In this document: positions 1-9,239 of the stretch, piece after piece
How the letters are laid out: each line of letters starts with the position of its first letter
Position numbering within the stretch: position 1 is the first letter of the stretch
NCBI RefSeq assembly: GCF_900107505.1
Contig: NZ_FNQH01000005.1
Span: forward strand, 1-64,000
Origin: Trichococcus collinsii
GTDB lineage: Bacteria; Bacillota; Bacilli; Lactobacillales; Aerococcaceae
Direction of reading: 5' to 3'
DNA length: 64,000 nucleotides
Made by a program: the position numbers and the translations under genes
The notes under the pieces: generated by a model
Databases searched by the model: none
What the model was told of the DNA's origin: nothing
Seen by the model: the letters and a program-made list of their open reading frames with translations, nothing else

Positions 1-1334
1 CGCAAGTAGTCGGTGAAGACGAAGAATGTCCCTACATACGTTCTCGTTCCGCCATGCAGAACGATGCCGTTCATGATAGCGGCCATCGCGAATTCGCGCA
101 CGCCGTACCAGATGTTGCGGCCGGCATAGTTGCCCGGCTCAAAATCGCTTGCCGATTTGACCATTGTATTGTTTGAAGACGATAAGTCCGCAGAACCGCC
201 CCAGAAATAAGGTACAGCTTCACCCAATGCTTGAATCGCTTCCGCGCTGGTCACACGGCTTGCTTTTGCAGCGCTGCCCACTTCATAAGTCGGCAGCTTG
301 TCTTGCCAACCTTCAGGCAACTCGCCTGCCATCGCTGTTTCGAATGTGTGAGCCAACTCTGGATAAGCCGCTTTGTAGCCATCGAACATCGCTGTCCATG
401 CCGCTTCTGCTTTTTGGCCTTCTGCAACCGTTGTTTCGTCGAAACGGGCTGCCACTTCAGTAGGCACACAGAAAGCTTCGTCCGCACAGCCGTAAGCTTT
501 TTTCGCGAAAGCAACGCCTTCCGCTCCCAATGGAGCACCATGCACTTTATGCGTTCCTGCGTCAGGAGCACCAAAGCCGATGATGGTTTTGATTTCAATC
601 AAAGTCGGTTTTTCGGTTTCAGCTTTCGCTTCTTCGATGGCTTTGGAGATGGCTTCCAGATCATTGCCGTCCTTGACCAGGATATGTTGCCAACCGTAGG
701 CTTCAAAACGGGCAGCTATATCTTCAGTGAATGATTTCGAAGTCGGTCCATCCAAGGAGATATCATTGGAGTCATACAAACCGATCAGTTTGCCCAATTT
801 CAGGTGGCCGGCCAAGCTGGCTGCTTCATGGGAGATGCCTTCCATCAGATCGCCGTCGCCGTTCAGGAAGTAGGTGTAGTGATCCACAACCGGGAAGTTT
901 TCTTTGTTGTAGGTAGCAGCCAAGTGCGCTTCCGCCATCGCGAAACCGACCGCATTCGCGATCCCTTGTCCCAAAGGACCAGTCGTAGCTTCCACGCCGT
1001 CCGTGTCATGCACTTCCGGGTGTCCAGGTGTCTTGCTGCCGAATTGACGGAAGTTTTTCACGTCATCCATGCTTACAGCGAAGCCAGATAAATGCAATAA
1101 GCTGTATAACAATGAAGATCCGTGTCCAGCCGATAATACGAAACGATCACGGTCTACCCATTTGCTGTTTTTAGGATTGACTTTCAAATGCTTTGTCCAT
1201 AAAGCATAGGCCATTGGTGCTGCACCCATCGGTAACCCGGGATGCCCTGAATTGGCCTTCTGTACGGCGTCTATGCTTAGTGTACGTACGGTATTTACCG
1301 CCACCTCATCGATTTGATCAAATGTATTTTGCAT
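1..1334 (-). CDS. tkt: Transketolase, C-terminus cut by window edge
   Basis: Thiamine-diphosphate enzyme that moves two-carbon units between pentose and triose/hexose phosphates in the cytoplasm. About 444 residues from the N-terminus are visible. Reading from 1334, the protein shows the family's [12 protein letters not shown] segment near residue 71 and the ThDP/Mg motif GDGDLMEG at 159-166. It continues through the pyrimidine-binding domain (WYGVREFAM region) to the window edge; the family is usually about 660 residues. The ATG at 1334 has an AGAGAGGA ribosome site upstream. It is the last visible gene of the ascorbate operon, about 65 bases after ulaE. It probably supplies transketolase for the xylulose-5-phosphate made there, rather than being the only copy in the cell (inference). 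Confidence 0.95.
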   Translation of the reverse strand, partial: MQNTFDQIDEVAVNTVRTLSIDAVQKANSGHPGLPMGAAPMAYALWTKHLKVNPKNSKWVDRDRFVLSAGHGSSLLYSLLHLSGFAVSMDDVKNFRQFGSKTPGHPEVHDTDGVEATTGPLGQGIANAVGFAMAEAHLAATYNKENFPVVDHYTYFLNGDGDLMEGISHEAASLAGHLKLGKLIGLYDSNDISLDGPTSKSFTEDIAARFEAYGWQHILVKDGNDLEAISKAIEEAKAETEKPTLIEIKTIIGFGAPDAGTHKVHGAPLGAEGVAFAKKAYGCADEAFCVPTEVAARFDETTVAEGQKAEAAWTAMFDGYKAAYPELAHTFETAMAGELPEGWQDKLPTYEVGSAAKASRVTSAEAIQALGEAVPYFWGGSADLSSSNNTMVKSASDFEPGNYAGRNIWYGVREFAMAAIMNGIVLHGGTRTYVGTFFVFTDYL

Positions 1335-1398
1335 ATTTCCATATATCCTCTCTTCCTAAAAAATGGTTGAAGGTCATTTGACCTTCAACCAAACTCAA

Positions 1399-2241
1399 TT
1401 AATGGCCAACTTTTTGAAATTTCCCTCTTAAGAAAGTGTGTGCGAACTGGATGTCCTCCAGCCAATTTTCTTGACCGGTGTACCAGAATTCAGCAACAAA
1501 GCGGCGGACGCCTTCTTTCCACATCGTTTTGATCGTTTCTTCGAAAGATACATGTCCCGTACCGAAGGGGATTTCACGGAAATGACCCGGGATTGTTTCC
1601 TTCAGATGCGCTGCAACCATGTGTCCCCTGCCCGTTTGGATATCTTCACAGACGGAGTTCGTGCAGGACAAGGAAGCATTCTTCAAGTTCCCTGTGTCCG
1701 GGTAAACTTGCAGATACGGCGATTGGATAATGTCCACATATTCCATCGCCTTCTCAACTGTGTTCATGAACGGCGTTTCCATCGTCTCGAACCCCAACAG
1801 AATGCCTTTTTTGCTCGCCATATCAACGGCTTTCTGCAGATTTTCGATGAAGTATTCCTTGGTCTGCTGATCACCGTCTTCATAATAGACATCGTAGCCT
1901 GCCAGTTGGATGATGCGTATTCCCAAATCATCCGCCAGATCGATGGCTTTTTCCATGATCTCCAAGCTTTTTTCACGGATCAGCGGGTCATGCGAACCCA
2001 GCGGATATTTGCGATGGCCGCTGAGGCACATGGAGCGGATCGGCAATCCGATTTCATACATCGCATCCAGCAGTTCTTTCCGCTCTTGTTTGCTCCATTC
2101 GATGCGTGCCAGTTTCTCGTCGGTTTCATCGACACTCATTTCCAAGAAATCATAGCCGGCATTTTTCGCAACCGACAACTTTTCCTTCCAGCTCAGATTG
2201 CCCGGCATCGATTTTTCATAGATTCCTAACGTGTACGTCAT
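1399..2241 (-). CDS. ulaE: L-ribulose-5-phosphate 3-epimerase (L-xylulose-5-P to L-ribulose-5-P)
   Basis: 280-residue TIM-barrel isomerase of the UlaE/SgaU family. It converts L-xylulose 5-phosphate to L-ribulose 5-phosphate in ascorbate catabolism. Family features visible are the N-terminal LGIYEKSMP, the [14 protein letters not shown] segment around residue 70, and metal-site candidates in [24 protein letters not shown] and the C-terminal AEFWYTG. The ATG at 2241 has a strong AAGGAGGAG site 5 bases upstream. It overlaps the end of ulaF by 26 bases, so the two are translationally coupled. Length and motifs match the family, so the call is secure. Confidence 0.94.
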   Translation of the reverse strand: MTYTLGIYEKSMPGNLSWKEKLSVAKNAGYDFLEMSVDETDEKLARIEWSKQERKELLDAMYEIGLPIRSMCLSGHRKYPLGSHDPLIREKSLEIMEKAIDLADDLGIRIIQLAGYDVYYEDGDQQTKEYFIENLQKAVDMASKKGILLGFETMETPFMNTVEKAMEYVDIIQSPYLQVYPDTGNLKNASLSCTNSVCEDIQTGRGHMVAAHLKETIPGHFREIPFGTGHVSFEETIKTMWKEGVRRFVAEFWYTGQENWLEDIQFAHTFLRGKFQKVGH

Positions 2242-2944
2242 GGTGCTCCTCCTTGACCTGTCCGTAGTAGGCTCCCGGACCGTGTTTTCGAAGAAAATGT
2301 TTGTCCAACAGTTCTTGCTGCATACTTTCGATCCCTGGATTCATGACACGGTTGCGCCAAGACATCATGGCAACTTCTTCCATGACGACCATATTGTGGA
2401 CCGCTTCGAAGGCATCCTTCCCCCAAGCGAAGGGGCCATGGCTGTGGACCAGCACGCCCGGAACTTGATTCTCATCGATGGCTGCAAATGTTTCTACTAT
2501 CACCTTGCCTGTTTCCAGTTCGTAGGATCCCGCGATTTCTTCACTCGTCATCCGGCGGGTGCAAGGGATCGTTCCGTAGAAGTAATCCCCTTGCGTAGTT
2601 CCATAGGCCGGAATCGCTGCTCCTCCTTGCGCCAAGGTAGTTGCCCAAGGCGAATGCGTATGGACCACGCCACCGATATCCTTAAAGTTCCTGTAGAGTT
2701 CAAGATGCGTATCCAAATCCGAAGAGGGTTTCAGGCTGCCTTCCACGACATTCCCGTACATATCGACGACAACGATGTCTTCAACAGTCATATCAGCATA
2801 TTCAACCCCGGATGGTTTGATTGCGATGATTTGTTTTTCACGGTCTATTTCGGAAACATTGCCCCAAGTGAATTTCACCAACCCGTATTCAGGCAACTGC
2901 AGGTTTGCTTCTAGCACTCTTTTTTTCAATTCAGTGTATGTCAT
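2216..2944 (-). CDS. ulaF: L-ribulose-5-phosphate 4-epimerase
   Basis: Class II aldolase-fold epimerase, 242 residues, converting L-ribulose 5-phosphate to D-xylulose 5-phosphate. Zinc ligands are seen in the HTHS motif (His95, His97) and in the later VLVHSHGPF segment. The substrate-binding GNVSE and KPSG motifs are at about residues 28-32 and 43-46. An upstream extension of the frame to 3085 exists, but it runs through the end of ulaB. The ATG at 2944 gives the normal family start [10 protein letters not shown]. AraD is the close paralogue; the ula context decides the name. Confidence 0.94.
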   Translation of the reverse strand: MTYTELKKRVLEANLQLPEYGLVKFTWGNVSEIDREKQIIAIKPSGVEYADMTVEDIVVVDMYGNVVEGSLKPSSDLDTHLELYRNFKDIGGVVHTHSPWATTLAQGGAAIPAYGTTQGDYFYGTIPCTRRMTSEEIAGSYELETGKVIVETFAAIDENQVPGVLVHSHGPFAWGKDAFEAVHNMVVMEEVAMMSWRNRVMNPGIESMQQELLDKHFLRKHGPGAYYGQVKEEHHDVHVRNL

Positions 2945-2955
2945 GGGAGCACCGC

Positions 2956-3243
2956 CTATTCGCCCAAGACGATTTCGCGGACTTTTTCTTCGATCTCTTT
3001 TTCGGACAAGAGATTCTTCAACCCGATGATTTTCGTTTTGCTTTGATCCACATTTTTGAATACGTCCAAGAGTGAGTTCGAACAAACGACCACATCGTAG
3101 CTCGGTGCCAGCGTTTTAGCCTCGGAAACCGCACAATGGTGGATTTCCAAAGGGATGTTCAATTTTTTGAAGACATTCGTAATTTTCATCTTGATTATTT
3201 GGCTTGAACCCATTCCACTTCCACACGCTGCTAATACTTTCAT
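2956..3243 (-). CDS. ulaB: PTS ascorbate-specific EIIB component
   Basis: 95-residue phosphotransfer protein of the lactose/ascorbate EIIB fold. The phosphorylated cysteine lies in the N-terminal loop [10 protein letters not shown] (Cys7 from this start). It passes phosphate from UlaC to ascorbate entering through UlaA. The ATG at 3243 sits 8 bases after an AGGAGG site; a TTG two codons upstream is also in frame but badly spaced. It lies 11 bases before ulaF and about 38 bases after ulaA, in the normal ascorbate PTS order. Confidence 0.93.
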   Translation of the reverse strand: MKVLAACGSGMGSSQIIKMKITNVFKKLNIPLEIHHCAVSEAKTLAPSYDVVVCSNSLLDVFKNVDQSKTKIIGLKNLLSEKEIEEKVREIVLGE

Positions 3244-3281
3244 AATCAATTCCTCCTGTTTATATATCCTGATTTTTTCGG

Positions 3282-4766
3282 TTAGGCAGCTTCAACGCTG
3301 AATTCAGCTTTGTTTTCAGCTTCGATTTCTTCTTTGTATTGCTCATAATCTTCCGCGATCATGAAGTAGTGTTTTTTGTTTTTGCGGTATTGCAATTGCG
3401 GTATCAACAGCATCCCAATGACAAGTGCAGCGACACCAGCGTATCCGCCATATTTCATAATGACTCCGTAACCCAACCATAAAGTATCCCAGTCGAAGTT
3501 ACCGTGCCAGCCGCCAAATTGGGAAAGCTGGAAGAAATAAGCAGCCAAGCCGCCACCGAGAACTTGAATGACACCTGAAATGAATGGGATGATCATTGCG
3601 GCTTTCATGCCGCCTTTATGGTTTGCGTATACAGCAAAGGTTGCATTGTCAAAGAATACAGGTACGAATCCGGTGATGACCAACACAGGGCTCTTGAATA
3701 CCACCAAGCCGATGATCGCCAAGAATTGTCCCAAAGCTCCGAACAGGAAGCCGAATGTGACGGCGTTTCCTGGACCGAATCCATAAGTTGCCGCACAGTC
3801 GATTGCCGGCATGGAACCAGGCAACAGTTTGTTGGAGATCCCTTGGAAGGATTCCGTCAATTCTGATACGAACATGCGGACACCCAATTGTAAAATTTGC
3901 AGATAGACTGCGAAGTACAACGATTTTTCAAGGATGTAGAATATGTAGTTACGTTCGCCTGTATAAGTGGCATCGATGGTCATCATCAGATCTTTCCCGA
4001 GGATACCCATGATGATGCCGAAGAACAGGAACATCAGAATACTTGTAGAAACGACGCTTTCTTTGAAGATGGAAAGGAACCCTGGCAGCGTGACGTCTTC
4101 TAATTTTTTGCTGTTTTTGCTGAATTTCCCTGCAAATTTATCGGTCAACCAGACACCGAACATTTGCTGATGACCGATGGCAAAGCCGCCGCCCTCAGTC
4201 AAATCTTGCGTTGCTTCTACAGTCAGATTAGAGAATACTGACCAATACGTTCCCAACAAAAGGCCCAACATGACGATTACGCCTGCATCCTGCAATTCAG
4301 GAAAAGCGAACAGGACAAGCCATAAAGCAGTGGAGGACTGTTGCACCATGATGTGACCGGTGATGAACACGGTCCGGACTTTGGTATATTTACGGAAAAT
4401 GACTAAAACAATATTCACCATGAAAGCGATAAGTAACACGATAACCATGAGGCTGAAGGAACGTCCGGCTCCTTCAATCGCTTGTTGCGCAGCTGTTTGT
4501 CCAAAATAAGGATCGATTACGACTGCCGATAAGTTGAATCTTTCTTTCAAGCCTGCCAGGATCGGACGGAAATTCCCGACCAAACCGCCAGCGGCTACAT
4601 TTAAGACTAAATATCCGACAGTTGCCTTGATGAATCCGGCAAGAGCGTCATATACGGGTCTGCCCAACAACAAGTAGCCGACGAATACGATAATACCAAG
4701 GAAAAAAGCAGGTTGCGTTAAGATATTAACTTGAAAAAATGTCCATACACTAATTAGTAGTTCCAA
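3282..4766 (-). CDS. ulaA: PTS ascorbate-specific EIIC permease
   Basis: Multi-spanning membrane permease of the UlaA family, about 494 residues, which imports L-ascorbate as the 6-phosphate. The sequence shows a long run of hydrophobic helices and family segments such as ITGHIMVQQS, GGGFAIGHQQMFG, GVRMFVSELTESF and MPAIDCAATY. The C-terminus is charged and cytoplasmic. I prefer the TTG at 4766: GAGGGTG lies 6 bases upstream, and the N-terminus then lines up with the known UlaA start MEIL. A GTG at 4775 is the alternative. The start lies inside the end of ulaC, which indicates coupling. Confidence 0.95.
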   Translation of the reverse strand: MELLISVWTFFQVNILTQPAFFLGIIVFVGYLLLGRPVYDALAGFIKATVGYLVLNVAAGGLVGNFRPILAGLKERFNLSAVVIDPYFGQTAAQQAIEGAGRSFSLMVIVLLIAFMVNIVLVIFRKYTKVRTVFITGHIMVQQSSTALWLVLFAFPELQDAGVIVMLGLLLGTYWSVFSNLTVEATQDLTEGGGFAIGHQQMFGVWLTDKFAGKFSKNSKKLEDVTLPGFLSIFKESVVSTSILMFLFFGIIMGILGKDLMMTIDATYTGERNYIFYILEKSLYFAVYLQILQLGVRMFVSELTESFQGISNKLLPGSMPAIDCAATYGFGPGNAVTFGFLFGALGQFLAIIGLVVFKSPVLVITGFVPVFFDNATFAVYANHKGGMKAAMIIPFISGVIQVLGGGLAAYFFQLSQFGGWHGNFDWDTLWLGYGVIMKYGGYAGVAALVIGMLLIPQLQYRKNKKHYFMIAEDYEQYKEEIEAENKAEFSVEAA

Positions 4767-5217
4767 GATATTCACCCTCGATTTCCATAATTTTTTCTAA
4801 ATCAGCGACTGAGTTAGCTTGAATAAAGGCATCCACGACACTTTCATCAGACAGCAAGGTCACAAGGGTGGATAGGTTCGCCAAGTGCTTCTCGTTGTCC
4901 GTCGATGCCAAGACGAAGAAGATGCGCGCCTCGTACTCGGCTGCCGGCCCGAAGTTCACAGGCACTTTCGTACGCATGAAGCAGATAGCGGTTTCATTTA
5001 CGCCCTTGCCTTCTTGTGCATGTGGGATGCAGATGTCCGGCGCGATGACAATGTAAGGTCCAAATTCGTTTACGTTTTCGATGATGTACTCGGGATAAGC
5101 GCTCTCGATGGCGCCTTCTTCGATAAGAGGTTGACAAGCAGCACGGATGCTGTCTTGCCAACTATCGAATCCCTCGTGGAAAGAATATCTTTGATTTTTG
5201 ATGACTTCATCTAACAT
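4750..5217 (-). CDS. ulaC: PTS ascorbate-specific EIIA component
   Basis: 155-residue EIIA of the mannitol/fructose/ascorbate fold. It takes phosphate from HPr and passes it to UlaB. The active histidine is His66 in the motif CIPHAQEG, which matches the family. Other conserved stretches are GAIESAYPEYI and the C-terminal LATLVTLLSDE-like helix. It follows ulaG by 27 bases and overlaps ulaA, so EIIA, EIIC and EIIB are co-transcribed. Confidence 0.93.
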   Translation of the reverse strand: MLDEVIKNQRYSFHEGFDSWQDSIRAACQPLIEEGAIESAYPEYIIENVNEFGPYIVIAPDICIPHAQEGKGVNETAICFMRTKVPVNFGPAAEYEARIFFVLASTDNEKHLANLSTLVTLLSDESVVDAFIQANSVADLEKIMEIEGEYLGTTN

Positions 5218-5244
5218 ATGATCTCTCCTCTTAGGTGCTTGTTC

Positions 5245-6309
5245 TTATAGGAATGAAGTGAAAGGCAAATCATTTTCGACGCTGAACACATCGTCAAATC
5301 CGCGGTTGAAATTGAACTCCATTTTATCTTTGTCATTCGGATAGACGAATTTACCGCCGACTTGCCAGATGTATGGCTTGAATCCGTATTGCAGGCGATC
5401 TTTTTTGAATTTCCAAAGTTCGATCAGTTCTTTAGGATCCGCCTGGAAGTTCGACCAGATGTCATAGTGTACAGGGATGACCACTTTCGCGTTCAAAGAT
5501 TCCGCCATTCTCAGCATGTCCACTGAAGTGACCTTATCCGTGATTCCGCGTGGGTTTTCACCGAATGCTCCTAAGCAGACATCCACCTGGTGATCGTTTC
5601 CGTGTTTTGCGAAATAGTTGCAGTAATGGGAATCGCCTGCGTGATACAAGTTTCCGCCTGAAGTTTTGAACAAGTAGTTCACTGCGATCAAATCCATGTC
5701 CTGCGGCATCTTCCCTCTTAAAACTTCTCCTTCAGAAGCCGTAACCAAGGCTGTGCGATCGAATGCTTCCAACGCAACAATCTCGATGTCTTTGATTTTG
5801 ACGCTATCTCCCGGTTTCACGACCACGCATTTCTCTTCAGGAACTCCCCAACCGATCCATGTATCCACAACGGCTTGCGGGCCTACGAATTTAACTGCGT
5901 CGCTCGAGTTTTTCAGAACAGCAGCTGCTGTGTTGATATCTAAGTGATCGGAATGGATATGCGTAACGACCAATGCATCCACATTTTTCACTGCGAAAGG
6001 ATCGATGACAAACGGCTGCGCTCTGAGGTTAGGCTGCATGTTTTGAACACCGCTCATGCGTTGCATTTGGTGGCCGTCCTTCATCTTGCCGCTGCCGTGA
6101 GATTGTTTGCCTGTGCCACACCATAAGTCACAAAGGATATTTGTTGATTCATGTGATTTCAACCAAATGCCTGTACAGCCTAGCCACCACATTGCGAATG
6201 TATTTTCAGCAACCACTGTGTCTTCAATTTCTTCATTCAGCCAAGTGCCCCATTCAGGAAAGGTACTCAATACCCAAGATTCTTTTGTAATCTCATTAAC
6301 ATTAGCCAT
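5245..6309 (-). CDS. ulaG: L-ascorbate-6-phosphate lactonase
   Basis: Cytoplasmic metallo-beta-lactamase-fold lactonase, 354 residues, opening L-ascorbate 6-phosphate to 3-keto-L-gulonate 6-phosphate. The metal motif HIHSDH covers His117, His119, Asp121 and His122. Further ligand candidates lie in YHAGDSHY and VIPVHYDIW. The length is the usual one for UlaG. The ATG at 6309 has AAGGAG 8 bases upstream. It is the first gene of the operon, about 100 bases after the proposed promoter. UlaG in enterobacteria is also transcribed first and apart from the PTS genes; here it leads a single operon. Confidence 0.96.
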   Translation of the reverse strand: MANVNEITKESWVLSTFPEWGTWLNEEIEDTVVAENTFAMWWLGCTGIWLKSHESTNILCDLWCGTGKQSHGSGKMKDGHQMQRMSGVQNMQPNLRAQPFVIDPFAVKNVDALVVTHIHSDHLDINTAAAVLKNSSDAVKFVGPQAVVDTWIGWGVPEEKCVVVKPGDSVKIKDIEIVALEAFDRTALVTASEGEVLRGKMPQDMDLIAVNYLFKTSGGNLYHAGDSHYCNYFAKHGNDHQVDVCLGAFGENPRGITDKVTSVDMLRMAESLNAKVVIPVHYDIWSNFQADPKELIELWKFKKDRLQYGFKPYIWQVGGKFVYPNDKDKMEFNFNRGFDDVFSVENDLPFTSFL

Positions 6310-6334
6310 TCGTCATTCTCCTTCTGCGTAATCG

Positions 6335-6342
6335 TTATGATC
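6335..6342. promoter_or_regulatory. Possible UlaR box (proximal copy)
   Basis: An 8-base TTATGATC motif in the leader between the ula promoter and ulaG. It is identical to motifs at 6472-6479 and 6521-6528, and close to TTATGAAC at 6490-6497. DeoR-family regulators often bind several short repeats on both sides of a promoter, so a looping operator is plausible. This is seen as a repeat only; binding is inferred. Confidence 0.4.
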
Positions 6343-6410
6343 ACTTTTTCTTATTATTTGCACACCGATCTTAAAACGTTCACATAACGAACATTTCTTT
6401 CGATGAAGTA

Positions 6411-6439
6411 ATCATACAATAAAACGCTTTCAGTCGCAA
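6411..6439 (-). promoter_or_regulatory. Promoter of the ula operon with embedded cre-like site
   Basis: On the minus strand a -35 TTGCGA (6434-6439) and a -10 TATGAT (6411-6416) are separated by exactly 17 bases. The spacer holds a CcpA cre-like sequence at 6419-6432 (TGAAAGCGTTTTAT, about two departures from consensus). A bound CcpA would block RNA polymerase directly, giving glucose repression of ascorbate use. The promoter lies about 100 bases before ulaG. Confidence 0.65.
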
Positions 6440-6471
6440 TAGGTCCTAAACAAACAATCTTTAGCTTATTT

Positions 6472-6528
6472 TTATGATCGTTTCATAGGTTATGAACGAT
6501 TTAAATGCCGGTATTCTTCTTTATGATC
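6472..6528. promoter_or_regulatory. Cluster of three UlaR-like boxes upstream of the ula promoter
   Basis: TTATGATC occurs at 6472-6479 and 6521-6528, with a one-base variant TTATGAAC at 6490-6497. They lie 30-110 bases upstream of the ula -35 and on the far side from the copy at 6335. The adjacent DeoR-type regulator is the obvious candidate ligand. The assignment rests on repetition and position alone. Confidence 0.45.
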
Positions 6529-6560
6529 GCTTCGATAAGGACGTACATGCTGATTCCAAC

Positions 6561-6616
6561 AAAAAAAGCGACAAAACACTTCCGGAAGTCTCCCGTCGCG
6601 TTTTGTCGCTTTTTTG
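6561..6616. terminator. Bidirectional terminator after ulaR
   Basis: A long stem, A-rich on one arm and T-rich on the other (AAAAAAGCGACAAAAC against GTTTTGTCGCTTTTTT). It lies just past the stop codon of the regulator gene on the minus strand and separates it from the ula promoter. Confidence 0.85.
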
Positions 6617-6629
6617 TATTCTATTATAT

Positions 6630-7436
6630 TCACTCTTCGATTCTGTGCTCGTCTTCGCCGTTGACGTCGGTAACGTACAATACTTTGACGCCCTTGGCTT
6701 CGATTTTTTGGATTTCTTCCTGATCCGCAGAGCGGTCAGTTACCAAATGCGTGATGAGGCTGATACTGGCGGTGGAAAAATTTTGTTCCCGCCCTACTTT
6801 GCTGCCTTCCGCCACGACGATGCGCGGCCCATTCGTCCGCTCCAGAATCAGCCTATTGACAGCCGTTTCCGGCAAGGCATAGGTCGTGATTCCTTTTTCG
6901 CTGATGCCGCCCACACCCAGAAAACAGATATTCGCGGTCACTTTGGAAAAAGTATATAAAGCAAAGTCCCCTACGAGAGACTTTTTCTTTTCATATATTT
7001 CCCCGCCCGACAGGACAACTTCCGCCTTTGAAGACGGATTCCTGAAGATGGCGCGCCCGTTGTTCGTGATGATGGTGACGTTCCGGTCCGACAGATAATT
7101 GAGCAGAAGAAAGGCAGTCGACCCCGAATTGATGAAGATCATGTCGTGATCATGGACCAGAGTGGCCGCCAATTTCGCGATTTCCTGTTTTTTCGATCGA
7201 TGCGGTTTGACTGCCGGGTACTCTTCTTTTTGAAAAGATCCCTCCAGCAAACGAGCTCCGCCATAAAAGCGTTCAATGAGATGCTGGTCGTCGAAACTCT
7301 GCAGATCCCGTCTGACGGTGATCTCGGAAACATTCAATTCTTTCGCCATATCTTCCACCAAAACGACTTTCTTTTCTTGAAGGGCCTTTAAGATATGTTG
7401 CCTTCTCTTATACACGATCCCTTGACTCGATTTCAT
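6630..7436 (-). CDS. ulaR: DeoR-family transcriptional regulator of the ascorbate operon
   Basis: 268-residue repressor. The N-terminal DeoR winged helix-turn-helix (KRRQHILKALQEK ... LNVSEITVRRDLQSF) is followed by the linker YGGARLL. The C-terminal sugar-phosphate-sensing domain resembles the ribose-5-phosphate isomerase fold (IFINSGSTAFLLLNYL, TNNGRAIF, LSGGEIYEK). The frame extends to 7523, but the ATG at 7436 has GGGGTG 8 bases upstream and gives a normal DeoR start. It lies directly upstream of the ula operon on the same strand, separated by a terminator. In known systems UlaR responds to ascorbate-6-phosphate; that effector is assumed here. Confidence 0.85.
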   Translation of the reverse strand: MKSSQGIVYKRRQHILKALQEKKVVLVEDMAKELNVSEITVRRDLQSFDDQHLIERFYGGARLLEGSFQKEEYPAVKPHRSKKQEIAKLAATLVHDHDMIFINSGSTAFLLLNYLSDRNVTIITNNGRAIFRNPSSKAEVVLSGGEIYEKKKSLVGDFALYTFSKVTANICFLGVGGISEKGITTYALPETAVNRLILERTNGPRIVVAEGSKVGREQNFSTASISLITHLVTDRSADQEEIQKIEAKGVKVLYVTDVNGEDEHRIEE

Positions 7437-7519
7437 CCGTTCACCCCGTTTCTTTTCTTTCATTGTACTTGAAACAGACGAAAAATCAAAACAAAAATCA
7501 CTAAACGAGCATAAAACGC

Positions 7520-8260
7520 TCATTTTTTGTCATTCATCTGCATCATCCGGTATTCATGGTTGATGCTGAAGTTGTTGATCATCATATTTACCGTGAACAT
7601 CCCCATGATCAACTGGGTGCCGACAACAGGGATGTCCTTCAGATGGATTTGCGTATTGTACAGGACAACAAGCAGCAGCATGAATAGGAACGTGGCGGTG
7701 ATAATCATGATGAAGTAATGTTCGAACAAGGCATCCAGTTTTCTCCTGAAAAGCTTGCTGAAGATAAACAGAATTGCCACCGTAACGGCCACCGCAAGAT
7801 ACAGCTTTCGGGGCAAAGCGGCCAGGATAGCCGCGTCAGTATACAGAGCCGGCATCGTTCTGATCACAAACATCGTTGCGATCAGCGCCGATCCGTAATA
7901 GATCGTTTTCCCGAGGCTGATGACCTGCGTCGGCAGCTGGTAAAGGATGAAAATGAAAACCAGGCTCAGGAACATTTGCATGATCGCGATCGAGAAGATG
8001 ATGCTGGCGATCACCAGATGGAACGAGACCAGCCGGATTCGATCTGGAGCAGTTTTCTCCGCTTCCACCCCGCTGATATTCGAGAACAAAAAGGCTGTAA
8101 GCACCAGTCCAAAAAATCCGACCAACAGGATACTGATGACCTCGGATGCGTCCCTTTTCTCGTCCTCCAGAAGCAAGAAAATGCCGCTGAACACAAACCC
8201 GGCAAGTATCCCGGCAAAATTCGCATAGTTGCCGCTCATAGTGGCCCAATCGACTTGCAT
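7520..8260 (-). CDS. Multi-spanning membrane protein of unknown function
   Basis: 246 residues with about six or seven strongly hydrophobic segments: two near residues 15-30 and 45-65, then a pair around 85-120, and three more before residue 230. A short cytoplasmic-looking tail ends NHEYRMMQMNDKK. I do not recognise the family and see no catalytic motif. The ATG at 8260 has GGAGG 8 bases upstream; upstream in-frame codons to 8308 lack a ribosome site. It ends about 83 bases before ulaR on the same strand, so it may share a transcript with the regulator, but nothing ties it to ascorbate. Confidence 0.75.
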   Translation of the reverse strand: MQVDWATMSGNYANFAGILAGFVFSGIFLLLEDEKRDASEVISILLVGFFGLVLTAFLFSNISGVEAEKTAPDRIRLVSFHLVIASIIFSIAIMQMFLSLVFIFILYQLPTQVISLGKTIYYGSALIATMFVIRTMPALYTDAAILAALPRKLYLAVAVTVAILFIFSKLFRRKLDALFEHYFIMIITATFLFMLLLVVLYNTQIHLKDIPVVGTQLIMGMFTVNMMINNFSINHEYRMMQMNDKK

Positions 8261-8365
8261 TTCGTATTCCTCCATCCGTTCAGAACAAGCATTACGGCGC
8301 GTACCCAAATTATTTCTCTACAGTTCCATTATATCAGCACAAGGCCTTTTGTTATGTTTTGACAT

Positions 8366-9121
8366 TCAGCGATGAAGGTAAAGTTTTTCAGCAGTTTCCT
8401 TAAAAATCAGCTGGGTCTCTTTTTCTGTAAAATTGGATTCAATTAACTCGATATCCGAACGCAGAATAGGCCTTCTTGCCCGCGTTCCTGGAAGGTCCGT
8501 CCCAAAGATGACGCTTCCCGGATTGAAGGAAAGCATTTCTTTCATGACCGGAATAGGGTCCATATTGATTCTGCCGAAACCGGTCGCTTTAAAAATGGTT
8601 CCGTTCTCGAGCAGTAATCGCATTTTGTCGCTCTCAACCTTGTTCATTCCTAAATGGTCGATCACCAGCTTTGGAATTCTGCTTAAAAATGGATAAAACT
8701 CTTCGATCTTTCTGGCATCCATATAAATTTCTGTGTGCCAACCAAAGTTCTCGAAAACCCGCTTCGAAAGCAGCAACATTTTATCGAAGTTCTGACCCGC
8801 CATTCCACGAAAGAGATTAAAGCGAACAGCACGCACCCTTTGTTCATTGAGATAAGCCAGTTCCATGTCAGAAATGTCTGCAGGGACCTGTGCAACGCCT
8901 ACAAAACTGTCCGGAATATTCTTCAATGTCTCAATCAGATAGCTTTGATCGTAGCCTTGGAAAGATCCGGAAACAATGGCTCCGCCTATGCAGTTGATGT
9001 CTAAAGAAGTCAGGCTAGCTTCATAATCAGAAAAGCGATAAGGATCTGGCAAAAAGCCTTCATTTGCAAACAATGGGAATTTAGGATCGATTATATGAAA
9101 GTGCGCATCAAATATGTCCAT
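8366..9121 (-). CDS. Amidohydrolase-family TIM-barrel hydrolase (COG3618-like)
   Basis: 251 residues. The N-terminal DAHFHI metal motif (residues 5-10), a mid-protein KLVIDHLGMNK segment and the C-terminal FGTDLPGTR motif place it in the amidohydrolase-2 family. That family includes 2-pyrone-4,6-dicarboxylate lactonase and L-fuconolactonase. A sugar-lactone hydrolase role is plausible, but the substrate cannot be read from sequence. The ATG at 9121 has AAGGAGGTC 9 bases upstream, and the upstream extension to 9157 lacks support. No neighbour clearly shares its pathway; the membrane protein starts about 105 bases downstream on the same strand. Confidence 0.8.
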   Translation of the reverse strand: MDIFDAHFHIIDPKFPLFANEGFLPDPYRFSDYEASLTSLDINCIGGAIVSGSFQGYDQSYLIETLKNIPDSFVGVAQVPADISDMELAYLNEQRVRAVRFNLFRGMAGQNFDKMLLLSKRVFENFGWHTEIYMDARKIEEFYPFLSRIPKLVIDHLGMNKVESDKMRLLLENGTIFKATGFGRINMDPIPVMKEMLSFNPGSVIFGTDLPGTRARRPILRSDIELIESNFTEKETQLIFKETAEKLYLHR

Positions 9122-9239
9122 ATATTTCTTGACCTCCTTGTTTATCGGCGAAAACATTTATTCAATGAGTCTCAACTTTATAGTATCCAATTTTTTATCC
9201 AGAATCAAATTGTGAGATAGCTTTGAAGCACAAAAAAAG

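Noticed and set aside
1438-2229. Long open frame on the plus strand opposite ulaE (263 codons)
   Set aside because: It is the mirror of a well-supported gene on the other strand; it has no ribosome site and no recognisable domain.
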